From Triticum aestivum (lineage: Eukaryota; Streptophyta; Magnoliopsida; Poales; Poaceae), in contig NC_057810.1 of the NCBI RefSeq assembly GCF_018294505.1, positions 210,198,113-210,262,112 of the forward strand: a DNA stretch of 64,000 bases. The letters run 5' to 3'. Shown here piece by piece: positions 22,013 through 33,092 of this stretch. Below the pieces are notes generated by a model. It ran no database searches, was not told the origin of the DNA, and was given only the letters and a program-made list of their open reading frames with translations. The position numbers were made by a program, and so were the translations under genes. Numbering within the stretch: the stretch's first letter is position 1; each line of letters opens with the position of its first letter.

Positions 22013-25000
22013 TCAATTCACTTGTTGACTTGAAGCTTCCGGGTCAGCCCTCTCCGCTTCTTCGCCCTGTTCCTTGTCCTGGAAGGTTGATGATGACCAG
22101 TCAATGCCATTCAAAGCTTCAAATTCAGCTTCATCATCAATTAGTCCGGCCGGGTCAACTTCAGGGGTGAATTTATGCTTACGGATTTGTGGGACCAGGC
22201 TGGTCACTTCATAATGTGGCGTTGGAATCCTCCGGTTCTCCGTGTCATAACCCGGTTGGTACCTGGTAAGATCCGCCTCATCAGCAATCAGTGTGGCCAC
22301 AGGGCATATTTCCTTCACACAAGCGGCGAAGTCCTCCTGTTCAAATGGCGAGTCATCCTCCTTAAGGCTTGGGTACCCAATGGCGATGTCGGCCGGGTCT
22401 AATTCCGGTAACCAAGCTTTGGCCCAGCTTAAGGCAGCCATGGCTCTGGCTCTTTCAGACGATCGCCTTAGTTCAGTAAATCGCTGGGGCAGCACAGAAA
22501 GCTTCTTTAGCACATCCACCAGGAGGGTGGGGACTTCATTTGACAGGGCCACTATGGCTAAGGCACGTTGAGACCCGGTGTAGAGTTGTTCCACTAGCGT
22601 GTAAACTGCCTTCAACTTTATCAGCATGTCTTGGTTAAGATTTGAACTCCTGGGGCCTGCATAACAATGTCAGGTGAGTTAATGACAATTCATATGATCT
22701 CTAGAACGATTCAAGTATTTGACACTTGCAGGGCGACTTACCAAAGATTGCTGAGACCATCTGAGATACATGATGTTTTAAGCCGAATAATTCGGCAGTC
22801 ACCTCTTCAAGAGCTGGCAGTGCCTTCTCAGCCCGGCTGGTCAAAGCGATTTTCTTTTCAGCCCAGACCTTTTTCTCCGCTTCAAAGTCTTTTTTCAGTT
22901 GCTCCTGTTCAAATACACTGAATTCAAATTTTGAGTTGGCTCTTTGGGTTTCAGTCTCCTGTGCTTCCAGGCGGTTCTTCAAGTCAGACACTTCTGATTG
23001 AAGTTGAGTGGTGGTGGCCTGTACAAATACCGGGTCAAAATCATGACTGTTAGCATACAATATTAAAGTCCTAAGCACTTTGCAAGCAATACTACTTGGC
23101 ACTTGGGGGCTAATGTCTACCGAAGATTTTTTACCTAAATGGCGGTTCATGAGAGTAAGTCCCAAGCACTTTGCAAGCAATACTACTTGGCACTTGGGGG
23201 CTAATGCATATTGCTGTTCAATCTACAGAAGTACTATATTCTATACCAGCAGGTGAAGGACCGGCTTATTCATGTTGGTTAAACCGGCCCTTGGGGACTA
23301 CGGATTAAGCCAGATTTTTTTACAGGTTTTACTAAATGATATTGCTAATGCTTATATGTATGTTCTAAGTCTACAACATATTCATCATAAGCAATAGACT
23401 TGGGGGCTAGCATAGTAAGGATAATTCAATGAAGGGAAGAGATTATACCTCAAACTTCTGGTGCATTTGCTTCACCATATCAATTTCAACATCACGACTG
23501 CTGTGTACTTGGCTAAGGTAGCTAGAAAAAACTTCCCCAATACTCATGTGAGTATAATCAGCAACATTAAACCGGACTTTGCGGTGTTCCAGGTGCTCCT
23601 CCTTGGTAGAACACTTGGCCAACACAGTGGGTCTCGCCGGCTCAGTGTAGCCGGTCTTGGTAATTCCGACATTAGTGTCTTGGGGATCGTCTGTCTTGGT
23701 CGGGCTAGAAACTTCAGGGTTTTCAGAGCCATCGGCGGCTTGCTCGGCAGGCGGGTCATGAGCTGGCTGAGGCGGCGGCTCATGAACAGAGGCCTCAGGC
23801 GCGGCCCTCCCAAGTTCCGGCTCTTTGAAGATCGGTTCTTTGGCCGGCTTGTTCTTCTTCACCTTCTTGCTAGGCTTGGCTTTTCCGCTGTGTAAAGATC
23901 AAAAGATCAGTACCAATATAAAGAATTGAAATGAATACAAGATAAGTCAGTCATCATTACCCTGGAGCGGTCTTGGAAGCCGGCAAGTTGGACTGGATTG
24001 AGTCGCCGGAAGAAGGTGAAGTTTCCTGATAATTTGAGTCAGAAGAATTGAGTGGTTGACGAGTGAGACCCACCAAAGGATAAAAGGGATTTAAATCGGA
24101 GGTGACCTTGTTCCGGCGCTTCTTTGGTGTATTTGGTAAGCTGGAGGAGAGTTCCGTGTTTTTGCTGGTCCGGGTCTGCCTCCGGCTCTCATGGATCTGT
24201 CGTTTCAAAAGAAATTGAGGATCTTGATAAGCTAAGGGATGTGAAAATCTTACTTTCCGGGTTACTCTTCGGACTTTTTGCCTTGGCAAAGGCTCTGAGT
24301 CGGAGGAAATAATAGTTACCTCTTCATCTACCCCATGACTCGTTCCCGTGTCATCCTAATTATAATCGGTATCAATAAGGTGATTAAAAAATGAGCCAAG
24401 AGAGTCAAGGGCTACCTCTAACTCAGAAGAGTCCTCCAGTTGAAACAGCTTAGAAGTGCTAGACTTTTTTCCTCTCTTCTTCGCGGCCTCTTTCCTGGCG
24501 GCTCTCTTCACCTTCCTGGCTCTCTTCGCAGACTCATGATCATATTTAGCCTTCCCGAATTTTTCATCAGCCTGCAAAAGTCAGCAAAGGTTTGAGTATA
24601 GACAAAATATCAAAGGATGAAGGTAATTTATTTAGGTTGGCGGCTTACCACTAGAGCCCGGTTAGCTTCGCATAAGGGGCTTAAGCCCACCTTACTGCAA
24701 TCTGCCAGGCTTTCATTCAAAAGTTACTTTGTCATGTCATCAATGATGTGGTCAGGTAAATCGTCAGAGCTGTGCCGCAGAGGGTAATTCTTCTTGCTCG
24801 TATAGGTGCACATCAGACCGGAGCGGCGGCTCAATGGAATGACCCGCCAGGCAAGCCAAACCCGGACCAAGTCGATACCATTTAGCCCATTCCCCAAAAG
24901 AGCCTTGATTTTAGCCATGGAGGGGGCGAGCATCTGGCGTTCGGCGGCTGTCACCTTATCAGGAAGTAGATGATTGGAGTCAAGACGCAGAGCACGAAAA

Positions 25001-25542
25001 CCGGGTAGAGGGTTCTCATCAGCCGGAGAAGTGTCTTGACAATAGAACCATGTCTGGTTCCAATATTTGGGGTGACTTGGTGGATTCGCATACGGAAAAA
25101 TGACGTCTCTTTGTCGTTGAATTGAGAACCCGCCAAGCTCCAAGCTAGGTTCGTTGGCATATTCATTCTGGTGGTTCAGATAAAATAATTCTTTGGAGAT
25201 TAGTAGGTTGGGCTCTTCTCCAAGATAGACCTCGCTGAACACTTGAAAGTTGCAAATATTAGACACGGAGTTGGGTCCGATGTCTTGAGGATGGAGGTCA
25301 AAAAAGTGCAGGACATCTCTGAAGAATTTTGAGCCGGGTGGTGAAAACCCCCAGTTCATATGGTCAGTAAAGACGATGACCTCTCCCTCTTTGGGTTGAG
25401 GCTTTTCTTCGGTGGGGTCAGGAGCACGATATGACATGACTTCCTTCTTTGGCAGATAGCCAGTCTTCACAAAGTCTTCAAGCGTATTTTCTGCGACGAT
25501 GGACTTAACCCAATTGCATGAAGTGGGTTGTTTGGGCGGCAT
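22013..25542 (-). pseudogene. Antisense spliced gene of element E, putative gypsy-type transposon (Transposase_28-like) protein
   Basis: Five minus-strand exons join in frame through GT-AG introns: 25542-24649, 24571-23961, 23887-23449, 23018-22742 and 22656-22013 (2865 nt, 955 codons with stop). Exon 1 has features I associate with the plant putative gypsy-type transposon domain (PF04195): KFFRDVLHFFDLHP, GPNSVSNICNFQVF, and a WNQTWFYCQD motif. Exon 2 has lysine/arginine-rich runs. Exon 3 is proline- and acid-rich. Exons 4-5 begin with a heptad-like, probably coiled-coil stretch. Two in-frame stops break it, TAA at 24726-24724 (codon 273) and TAG at 24358-24356 (codon 370), so this copy is a recent pseudogene. 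The gene lies opposite to the element's own transcript. Its function in the element is unknown. Confidence 0.8.
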
Positions 25543-25553
25543 TGTGAAGGAGA

Positions 25554-26248
25554 CCTAACAAAGAGTAGAAATTTCCGGTTCAAATTTAAGCCGGAGAGAA
25601 GCTTTACACTGCATATTCAAGATGGCGGCTTATAAAGGGGCCTAATGATATGTGGCTAATTATGTCAAATTATTTAAACCGCCATGAGTGCCATGAGCAG
25701 TCAAGTTATCTAAATCGCCGTGAGTGGTTAAGATTATCAATTGAGCATTGCAATTTTTAACCGGTGGAAAGACTCGCCATGACTAGGTGGATCTAACAAA
25801 ATACAATTTTTGCCAAAGTGTTGCACAAACAATTTTCACAGGCTGCAGCTATTATTTTGGATCAATGGCTGTTCAGAAAAGAAAATATTCTAGACCTAAA
25901 AAACTAGTACAGATGAGTTCGTGGGTCCTAATGAGGCCTCTTTATAGAAAAAGGGATCCGCTAGTATAAAAAATGGACGCAAAACAACTACCGCATGAGT
26001 TTTGTATTACTTTTGGATCAAAAGAGGCTGTAGTGGAGGAACTACAAAGAAACAGTGAAGAACACGAAGAACAGGCAGAAACTCTAATGCAGATCTAAGG
26101 TGCGGGAAAGCAGGAACTTACAGCTGCAGATCTACTGCGGAAGGTCACCGCCGCCGCAGCGCACCTCGAGCGACAGAAGGGTTGCGAGAGGAAGAAGACG
26201 TTGGAAAGGAGAAGAATGAGGAAAGACCGGACGTGCCTTTTTAAAAGG
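25554..26248 (-). promoter_or_regulatory. Candidate upstream promoter, leader exon and leader intron of the antisense gene
   Basis: On the minus strand a TATA-like CCTTTTAAAAAGG (26248-26236) is followed by a CT-rich leader. Next come a strong donor GCAGCT|GTAAGT at 26121-26120 and an acceptor TTTGTTAG ending at 25555, 12 nt before the ATG. This suggests a roughly 0.57 kb leader intron, but it is inference from splice consensus only. Confidence 0.35.
25629..25637 (-). promoter_or_regulatory. Candidate TATA box for the antisense gene of element E
   Basis: CCCTTTATAAGCC on the minus strand, about 90 bp upstream of the ATG at 25542. It competes with a second candidate further upstream at about 26238-26248. 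Confidence 0.4.
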
Positions 26249-26392
26249 AAAGACTAATAAGTGGGTGCAAAAAACAAGGAGGCCAAATATGGTTATCCAG
26301 CTACTAGGATGCCTCGATTCTCGGGATGATTATTAAGATAAGGATCCGTTGAGATATGTTGGAAAAAGTGTGAATTAAAGACAGATGACGTC

Positions 26393-27466
26393 TGATGTCT
26401 ACTACACAACCTTCTTCTTGTAGACGTTGTTGGGCCTCCAAGTGCAGAGGTTTGTAGGACAGTAGCAAATTTTCCTCAAGTGGATGACCTAAGGTTTATC
26501 AATCCGTGGGAGGCGTAGGATGAATATGGTCTCTCTCAAAAACCCTACAACCAAATAAGAAAGAGTCTCTTGTGTCCCCAACACACCCAATACAATGGTA
26601 AATTGTATAGGTGCACTAGTTCAGCGAATAGATAGTGATACAAGTGCAATATGGATGGTATATATAGGTTTTTGTAATCTGAAATTATAAAAACAGCAAG
26701 GTAACAAATGATAAAAGTGAGCACATATGGGATTGCAATGCTAGGAAACAAGGCCTAGGGTTCATACTTTCACTAGTGCAAGTTCTCTCAACAATAATAA
26801 CATAATTGGATCATATAACAATCCCTGAACTTGCAACAAAGAGTCACTCCAAAGTCACTAATAACGGAGAACAAACAAAGAGATTATTGTAGGGTACGAA
26901 ACCACCTCAAAGTTATCCTTTCTGATCGATCTATTCAAGAGTCCGTAGTAAAATAACACGAAGCTATTCTTTCCGTTCGATCTATCATAGAGTTCGTACT
27001 AGAATAACACCTTAAGACACAAATCAACCAAAACCCTAATGTCACCTAGATACTCCAATGTCACCTCAAGTATCCGTGGGTATGATTATACGATATGCAT
27101 CACACAATCTCAGATTCATCTATTCAACCAACACAAAGTACTTCAAAGAGTGCCCCAAAGTTTCTACCAGAGAGTCAAGAAGAAAACGTGTGCCAACCCC
27201 TATGCATAAGTTCACAAGGTCACTGAACCCGCAAGTTGATCACCAAAACATACATCAAGTAGATCACGTGAATATCCCATTGTCACCACAGATAAGCACG
27301 GCAAGACATACATCAAGTGTTCTCAAATCCTTAAAGACTCAATCCGACAAGATAACTTCAAGGGAAAACTCAATTCATCACAAGAGAGTAGAGGGGAGAG
27401 AAACATCATAAGATCGGACTATAATAGCAAAGCTCGCGATACATCAAGATCGTATCACCTCAAGAA

Positions 27467-27497
<31 letters not shown>

Positions 27498-28093
27498 TCA
27501 AACACATAGCTACTAGTACATACCCTCAGCCCCGAGCGTGAACTACTCCCTCCTCGTCATGGAGAGCGTCGGGATGATGAAGATGGCCACTGGTGAGGGA
27601 TCCCCCCTCCGGAAGGGTGCCGGAGCAGGTTCCCAATTGGTTTTTGGTGGCTACAGAGGCTTGCGGCGGCGAAACTCCCGATCTATTGTGCTCTCCGATG
27701 TTTTTAGGGTATATGCACATATATAGGCGAAAGAAGTCGGTCAGGGGAGCCACGAGGGGCCCTTAAGGGTGGGGGCGCGCCCAGGGGGGTAGGGCACACC
27801 TCCTGCCTCGTGGCTTCCTCGTTGCTTCCCTTACGTGCACTCCAAGTCTCCTGGATTGCTTCCGTTCCAAAAATAACTCTCCCGAAGGTTTCATTCCATT
27901 TGGACTCCGTTTGATATTCCTTTTCTTCGAACACTGAAATAGGCAAGAAAACAACAATATGGGCTAGGCCTCTGGTTAGTAGATTAGTCCCAAAAGTAAT
28001 ATAAAAGTGTATAATAAATCCCATAAACATCCAAAACAAATGATATAATAGCATGAATGCTTCATAAATTATAGATACGTTGGAGACGTATCA
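26393..28093 (-). repeat. 3' LTR of element B
   Basis: 1701 bp. On the minus strand it starts TGATACGTCTCC at 28093 and ends GTAGACATCA. A GC-rich block (gggggcgcgccc, near 27770-27782) and a minus-strand TATA (CTATATATG, about 27727-27718) mark the promoter. It carries a longer (AG)n run than its sister LTR. Confidence 0.88.
27471..27497. repeat. (AG)n microsatellite in the LTR of element B
   Basis: About 27 bp of AG repeat. The sister LTR has only about 16 bp at 50347-50362, so the tract changed length after insertion. Confidence 0.9.
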
Positions 28094-30647
28094 ACATCCC
28101 CAAGCTTAATTCCTGCTCGTCCTCGAGTAGGTAAATGATAAAAGAAATAATTTATGAAGTGCGAATGCTAGTAGGTGCTTAAGTTTGATCAATGATAATT
28201 TCAACCACCTTTTCTAGCATCATTATATGTCATAACAGCAACTCATCTCATAAAACTTTTCATGATCAAGTGACAAGCTATTCAAATGTTAAAGCATAGA
28301 CCATAAACTTTCTTGAAAACTAGCAAACTATGTTCTCAGTCATCAAACAATTGCAATTCATCTTATTTTCAGGAAGGGTCTATGTCAGAGCTTTGATTTA
28401 GCAAATCCCACATACTCAACTATCATATAGTCTTCCATGATTGCTACCACTCAAAGCATATTTTTACAACAAATAGCATTGATCGAACATAGAGAAAGAT
28501 AGGGGCTTAATGTTTTGCCTCCCAACTACTTATCATATAGATAATTGTCAACAATAATAATTCATGATCAAATATATTTGAATGGCCATATATGCTTAGA
28601 TCTTTCCCCATCACATGATGCTTGCCAACTAAAGAGTAGGTTGGAATGAGAAGGAATACTACTGGCTCTTGCATAAAAGTAAAAGATAGGCCCTTCACAG
28701 AGGGAAGCAGGGATTTGCAGAGGTGCCAGAGCTTGATTTTGAAATAGAGATAAATAATTTTGAGAGGTATGCTTTCATTGTCAACGTAAAAACCAAGAGT
28801 TCCCAATATCTTCCATACTAGATACATTATAGGCGGTTCCCAAACAGAATGGTAAATGTTTTACTCCCCCTCCACCAACAATCATCAATCCATGGCTTGC
28901 CCGAAACAACGGGTGCCTCCAACTAACATCAATCCTGGGGGAGTTTTGCTTACAATTATTTTGATTTGATTTTGATCTTTTGATCATGGGAATGGGCATC
29001 CCAGTTACCAGCCATCTTTCTCGTGAATGATGAGTGGAGTCCACTCATCGTGAGAATAATCCACCTAGCATGGAAGACACTGACAGCCCCTAGTCGCTAC
29101 ATGAGCAATTCGGGCATACAAAACAGATTATTATTTGAAGGTTTAGAGTTTGGCACATGCAAATTTACTTGGAACGACAGGTAAATACCGCATATAGGTA
29201 GGTATGGTGGACACTCATGGAAGAAATTTGGTTCAAGGGATTTGGATGCACAAGCAATATTCTCGCTTAGTACAGATATTTTGGCTAGCAAAGGATTCTA
29301 AAAATCAAGCACCACATGTTGGAGGATCTATAACAATATAACTTCTATACAAATATACCCAAGCATAGCTCATTACGTTGTCTTCCTTGTCCAACTTCAA
29401 CTAATTTGCTCAGGTTTGAAAATAATTAATGGGGCTCACAATCATAGAAGATGTCTAAGATAGTATATTTATATGTGAAATCTCTCTTCCTTCAATATTC
29501 TTTCATGAATTGTTCAAATGACCAATACAATGTTTGCTAACCTTCAATAAATTTACCACTTCTACTTCTTATATGTGAAGTCATTATTCCCTATGGGAAA
29601 ATCATATGAAACATATATAATTTCAGAGTTATGATATTCAACTCATTCAACCATTTTCTCATAAGATATAAGTGAAGCACACGAGTAAATGACAAACTAC
29701 TCCAAAAAGATATAAGTGAAGACCAATGAGTAGTTAAATAATTATGTAGCTATGTGAAGACTCTCTAACATTTAAGAATTTCATATCTTGGTATTTTATT
29801 CAAACAGCAAGCAAAACAAAAGGAAATAAAATGACACTCCAAGCAAAACACATATCATGTAGTGAATAAAAATATAGCTCCAAGTAAGTTACCGATGAAA
29901 GAAGACGAAAGAGGGGATGCCTTCCGGGGCATCCCCAAGCTTAGACTCTTGGTTGTCCTTGAATATTACCTTGGGGTGCCTTGGGCATCCCCAAGCTTAG
30001 GCTCTTGCCACTCCTTATTCCATAGTCCATCGAATCTTTACCCAAAACTTGAAAACTTCACAACACAAAACTCAACAGAAAACTCGTAAGCTCTGTTAGT
30101 ATAAGAAAATAAATCACCACTTAGGTACTGTTGTGAATTCATTCTAAATTCATATTGGTGTAATATCTACTATATCCCAACTTCTCTATGGTTCATACCC
30201 TCCGGTACTACTCATAGATTGATCAAAATAAGCAAACAACACATAGAAAACAGAATCTGTCAAAACCAGAACCGTCTGTAGTAATCTATATCAAACGTAT
30301 ACTTATGGAGCTCCAAAAATCCTACCAAATTAGGAAAACCTGAGAAATTTATGTACCAATCCAGAGAAAAAATAATCAGATCAAAAAACAAGTTTCTGTG
30401 AATTATCAAAACTAATTTACTGGGGGCAAAAGTTTCTGATTTTCAGCAGGATCAACACAACTATCACCGTAAGCTATCCTAAAGGTCTTACTTGGCACTT
30501 TATTGAAACAAAAGCTATAAAACATGATTACTACAGTAGCATAATCATGTGTACACACAAAAACAGTAAAGTTAAATATTGGGTTGTCTCCCAACAAGCG
30601 CTTTTCTTTAATGCCTTTCTAGCTAGGCATGATGATGACAACGATGG
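28094..30647 (-). mobile_element. 3' non-coding internal region of element B
   Basis: It begins, next to the 3' LTR, with the polypurine tract (minus-strand AAGCTTGGGGATGT, 28107-28094) preceded by CTCGAGGACGAGCAGG. It includes 28620-29240, which matches the 3' non-coding region of element A (about 45820-46450) in inverted orientation. It also has two further polypurine-like copies at 29929-29942 and 29985-29999. No coding region is recognised. Confidence 0.8.
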
Positions 30648-31630
30648 TCACATAAAAGATAAGAATTGAAACATAACAGGAGCATCATGAAGCATATGAC
30701 TAGCACATTTAAGTCCAACCCACTTCCTATGCATAGGGATTTTGTGAGAAAACTTACGGGAACAATAATCAACTAGCATAGGAAGGCAAAACAAGGAAAA
30801 CTTCAAGATTTTAAGCACATAGAGAGGATACTTGATATTATTGCAATTCCTACAAGCATATGTTCCTCCCTCATAATAATTTTCAGTAGCATCATGAATG
30901 AATTCAACAATATAATCAGCACCTAAATCATTCTTTTCATGATCTACTTGCATAGAAAATTTATTACTCTCCACATAAGCAAAATTCTTCTCATTCGGAA
31001 TAGTGGGAGTGTCATAAGAGACTCGAATAGTATAAATTGTTTCCACATTAAAAGAGTAATGTTCAGAAAAAGGGTAATAATAATCATGACAAGTTTTATA
31101 AATATAATCATCACTACTTTTTATAGCATAAGTTTCATCACAATAATCATCATAAGTAGCAACTTTGTTCTCATCATAATCGATTGAAACCTCTTCCAAA
31201 ATAGTGGAATCATCACTAAATAAAGTCATGACCTCTCCAAATCCACTTTCATATTCATTATAAGATTCAACATCCTCCAAAACAGTGGGATCATTACTTC
31301 CTAAAGTTGACACTCTTCCAAATCCACTTTCATCAATATAATCATCATAGGTAGGAGACATGCTATCATCATAACAACCTTGCATATCATAACTTGGGAG
31401 GCTAAAAATATAATCTTCATTAAACATAGCATCCCCAAGCTTGGGACAAACATTAATTGCAGCAAATATATTTTCAAATATGTCATTCTCATCATACATA
31501 GCTTCCCCAAGCTTGGGCCCTTTCATATCATAAGCATGATCACTCTCATAATTAATAGTACGGATAGCACCAATAGTATAGCAATTATCATCCTCACAAT
31601 GAGTAGTAGGAGCAACATCATTTGAGGGGG
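30648..31630 (-). pseudogene. Element B protein of unknown function, C-terminal part
   Basis: The frame is open from the insertion point of element A at 31630 to the stop at 30648. It has two PKLGEA/PKLGDA peptides, both encoded by polypurine-tract-like DNA. It also has a duplicated ESGFGxVxT...PTVLED/STILEE module, many acidic and tyrosine residues, and a YEGGTYACRNC motif followed by a hydrophobic stretch. The same modules recur in the ORF of element C (52590-53240), which argues that this is a real protein family. Its N-terminal part lies at 49149-48306 across element A. No known catalytic domain is visible. Confidence 0.65.
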
Positions 31631-33023
31631 TGATACGTCTCCAACGTATCTACTTTTCCAAACACTTTTGCCCTTGTTTTGGACTCTAACTTGCATGATT
31701 TGAATGAAACTAACCCAGACTGACGCTGTTTTTAGCAGAACTGCCATGATGTTGTTTTATGTGTAGAAAACATAAGTTCTGGAATGTCCTGAAAATCCTC
31801 GGAGGCAAGTTTCAGAAAACATAAAAAATACTGGCAAAAGAATCAAGACCAGGGGGCCCACACCCTGTCCACGAGGGTGGGGGGCGCGCCCATCACCCTA
31901 GGCGCCCCCCTATCTCATGGCCCCCCTGAGGCTCCGCCGACCCCAACTCCAGCTCCATATATTCTGTCTCGCGGAGAAAAAACAGAGAGGAAGTTTCATC
32001 ACGTTTTACGATACGGAGCTACCGCCAAGCCTAATCTCTCTCGGGAGGGTTGATCTGGAGTCCGTTCGGGGCTCCGGAGAGGGGGATTTGTCGCCATCGT
32101 CATCATCAACCATCCTCCATCACCAATTTCATGATGCTCACCGCCGTGCGTGAGTAATTCCATCGTAGGCTTGCTGGACGGTGATGGGTTGGATGAGATT
32201 TACCATGTAATCAAGTTAGTTTTGTTAGGGTTTGATCCCTAATATCCACTATGTTCTGAGATTGATGTTGCTATGACTTTGCTATGCTTAATGCTTGTCA
32301 CTAGGGCCTAAGTGCCATGATTTCAGATCTGAACCTATTGTGTTTTCATGAATATATGTGTGTTCTTGATCCTATCTTGCAAGTCTATAGTCACCTATTA
32401 TGTGTTATGATCCGACAACCCCGAAGTGACAATAATTGGGATACTTCTCGGTGATGATCGTAGTTTGAGGAGTTCATGTATTCACTATGTGCTAATGCTT
32501 TGTTCCGGTTCTCTATAAAAGGAGGCCTTAATATCCCTTAGTTTCTATAAGGACCCCGCTGCCACGGGAGGGTAGGACTCATGCAAGTTCTTTTCCTTAA
32601 GCACGTATGACTATATTCAGAATACATGCCTACATTACATTGATGAATTGGAGCTAGTTCTGTGTCACCCTATGTTATAGCTATTACATGAGGAATCGCA
32701 TCCGACATAATTATCCATCACTGATCCAATGCCTACGAGCTTTTCACATCTTGTGCTTCGCTTATTTACTTTTCCGTTGCTATAGTTACAATTACTACAA
32801 AACCCAAAACTATTACTTTTGCCACTGTTATCTTTATTATCATACTACTTTGCTACTAAATACTTTGTTGCAGATACTAAGTTATCCAGGTGTGGTTGAA
32901 TTGACAACTCAACTGCTAATACTCGATAATATTCTTTGGCTCCCCTTGTGTCGAATCAATAAATTTGGGTTGAATACTCTACCCTCGAAAGCTGTTGCGA
33001 TCCCCTACACTTGTGGGTTATCA
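31631..33023 (+). repeat. 5' LTR of element A
   Basis: 1393 bp, TGATACG...TTATCA. The promoter area has GC-rich inverted motifs (ggggggcgcgccc and ggcgcccccc, about 31880-31910) and a TATA-like ccatatattc (about 31955-31964). It differs from the 3' LTR by substitutions and small indels, for example the 3' LTR has an extra aaagatgt-type insertion near 47850. Confidence 0.9.
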
Positions 33024-33034
33024 AGACTAATTTC

Positions 33035-33052
33035 TGGCGCCGTTGCCGGGGA
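33035..33052 (+). promoter_or_regulatory. Primer binding site of element A, tRNA-Asp
   Basis: TGGCGCCGTTGCCGGGGA, 11 nt after the LTR, is complementary to the 3' end of plant tRNA-Asp(GUC) including CCA. The same site occurs in element B, and in a mutated form in element C. Confidence 0.85.
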
Positions 33053-33092
33053 GCATAGCTCTATTCTTTGAGTCACTTGGGATTTATATCTG

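Noticed and set aside
25787..25969. 60-codon plus-strand ORF in element E
   Set aside because: It lies in the likely leader region of the antisense gene and has no recognisable domain.
27538..28054. ORFs within the LTRs of element B, such as 27704-28054 on minus and its counterparts near 50408-50822
   Set aside because: They lie within LTR promoter sequence, differ between sister LTRs and have no domain.
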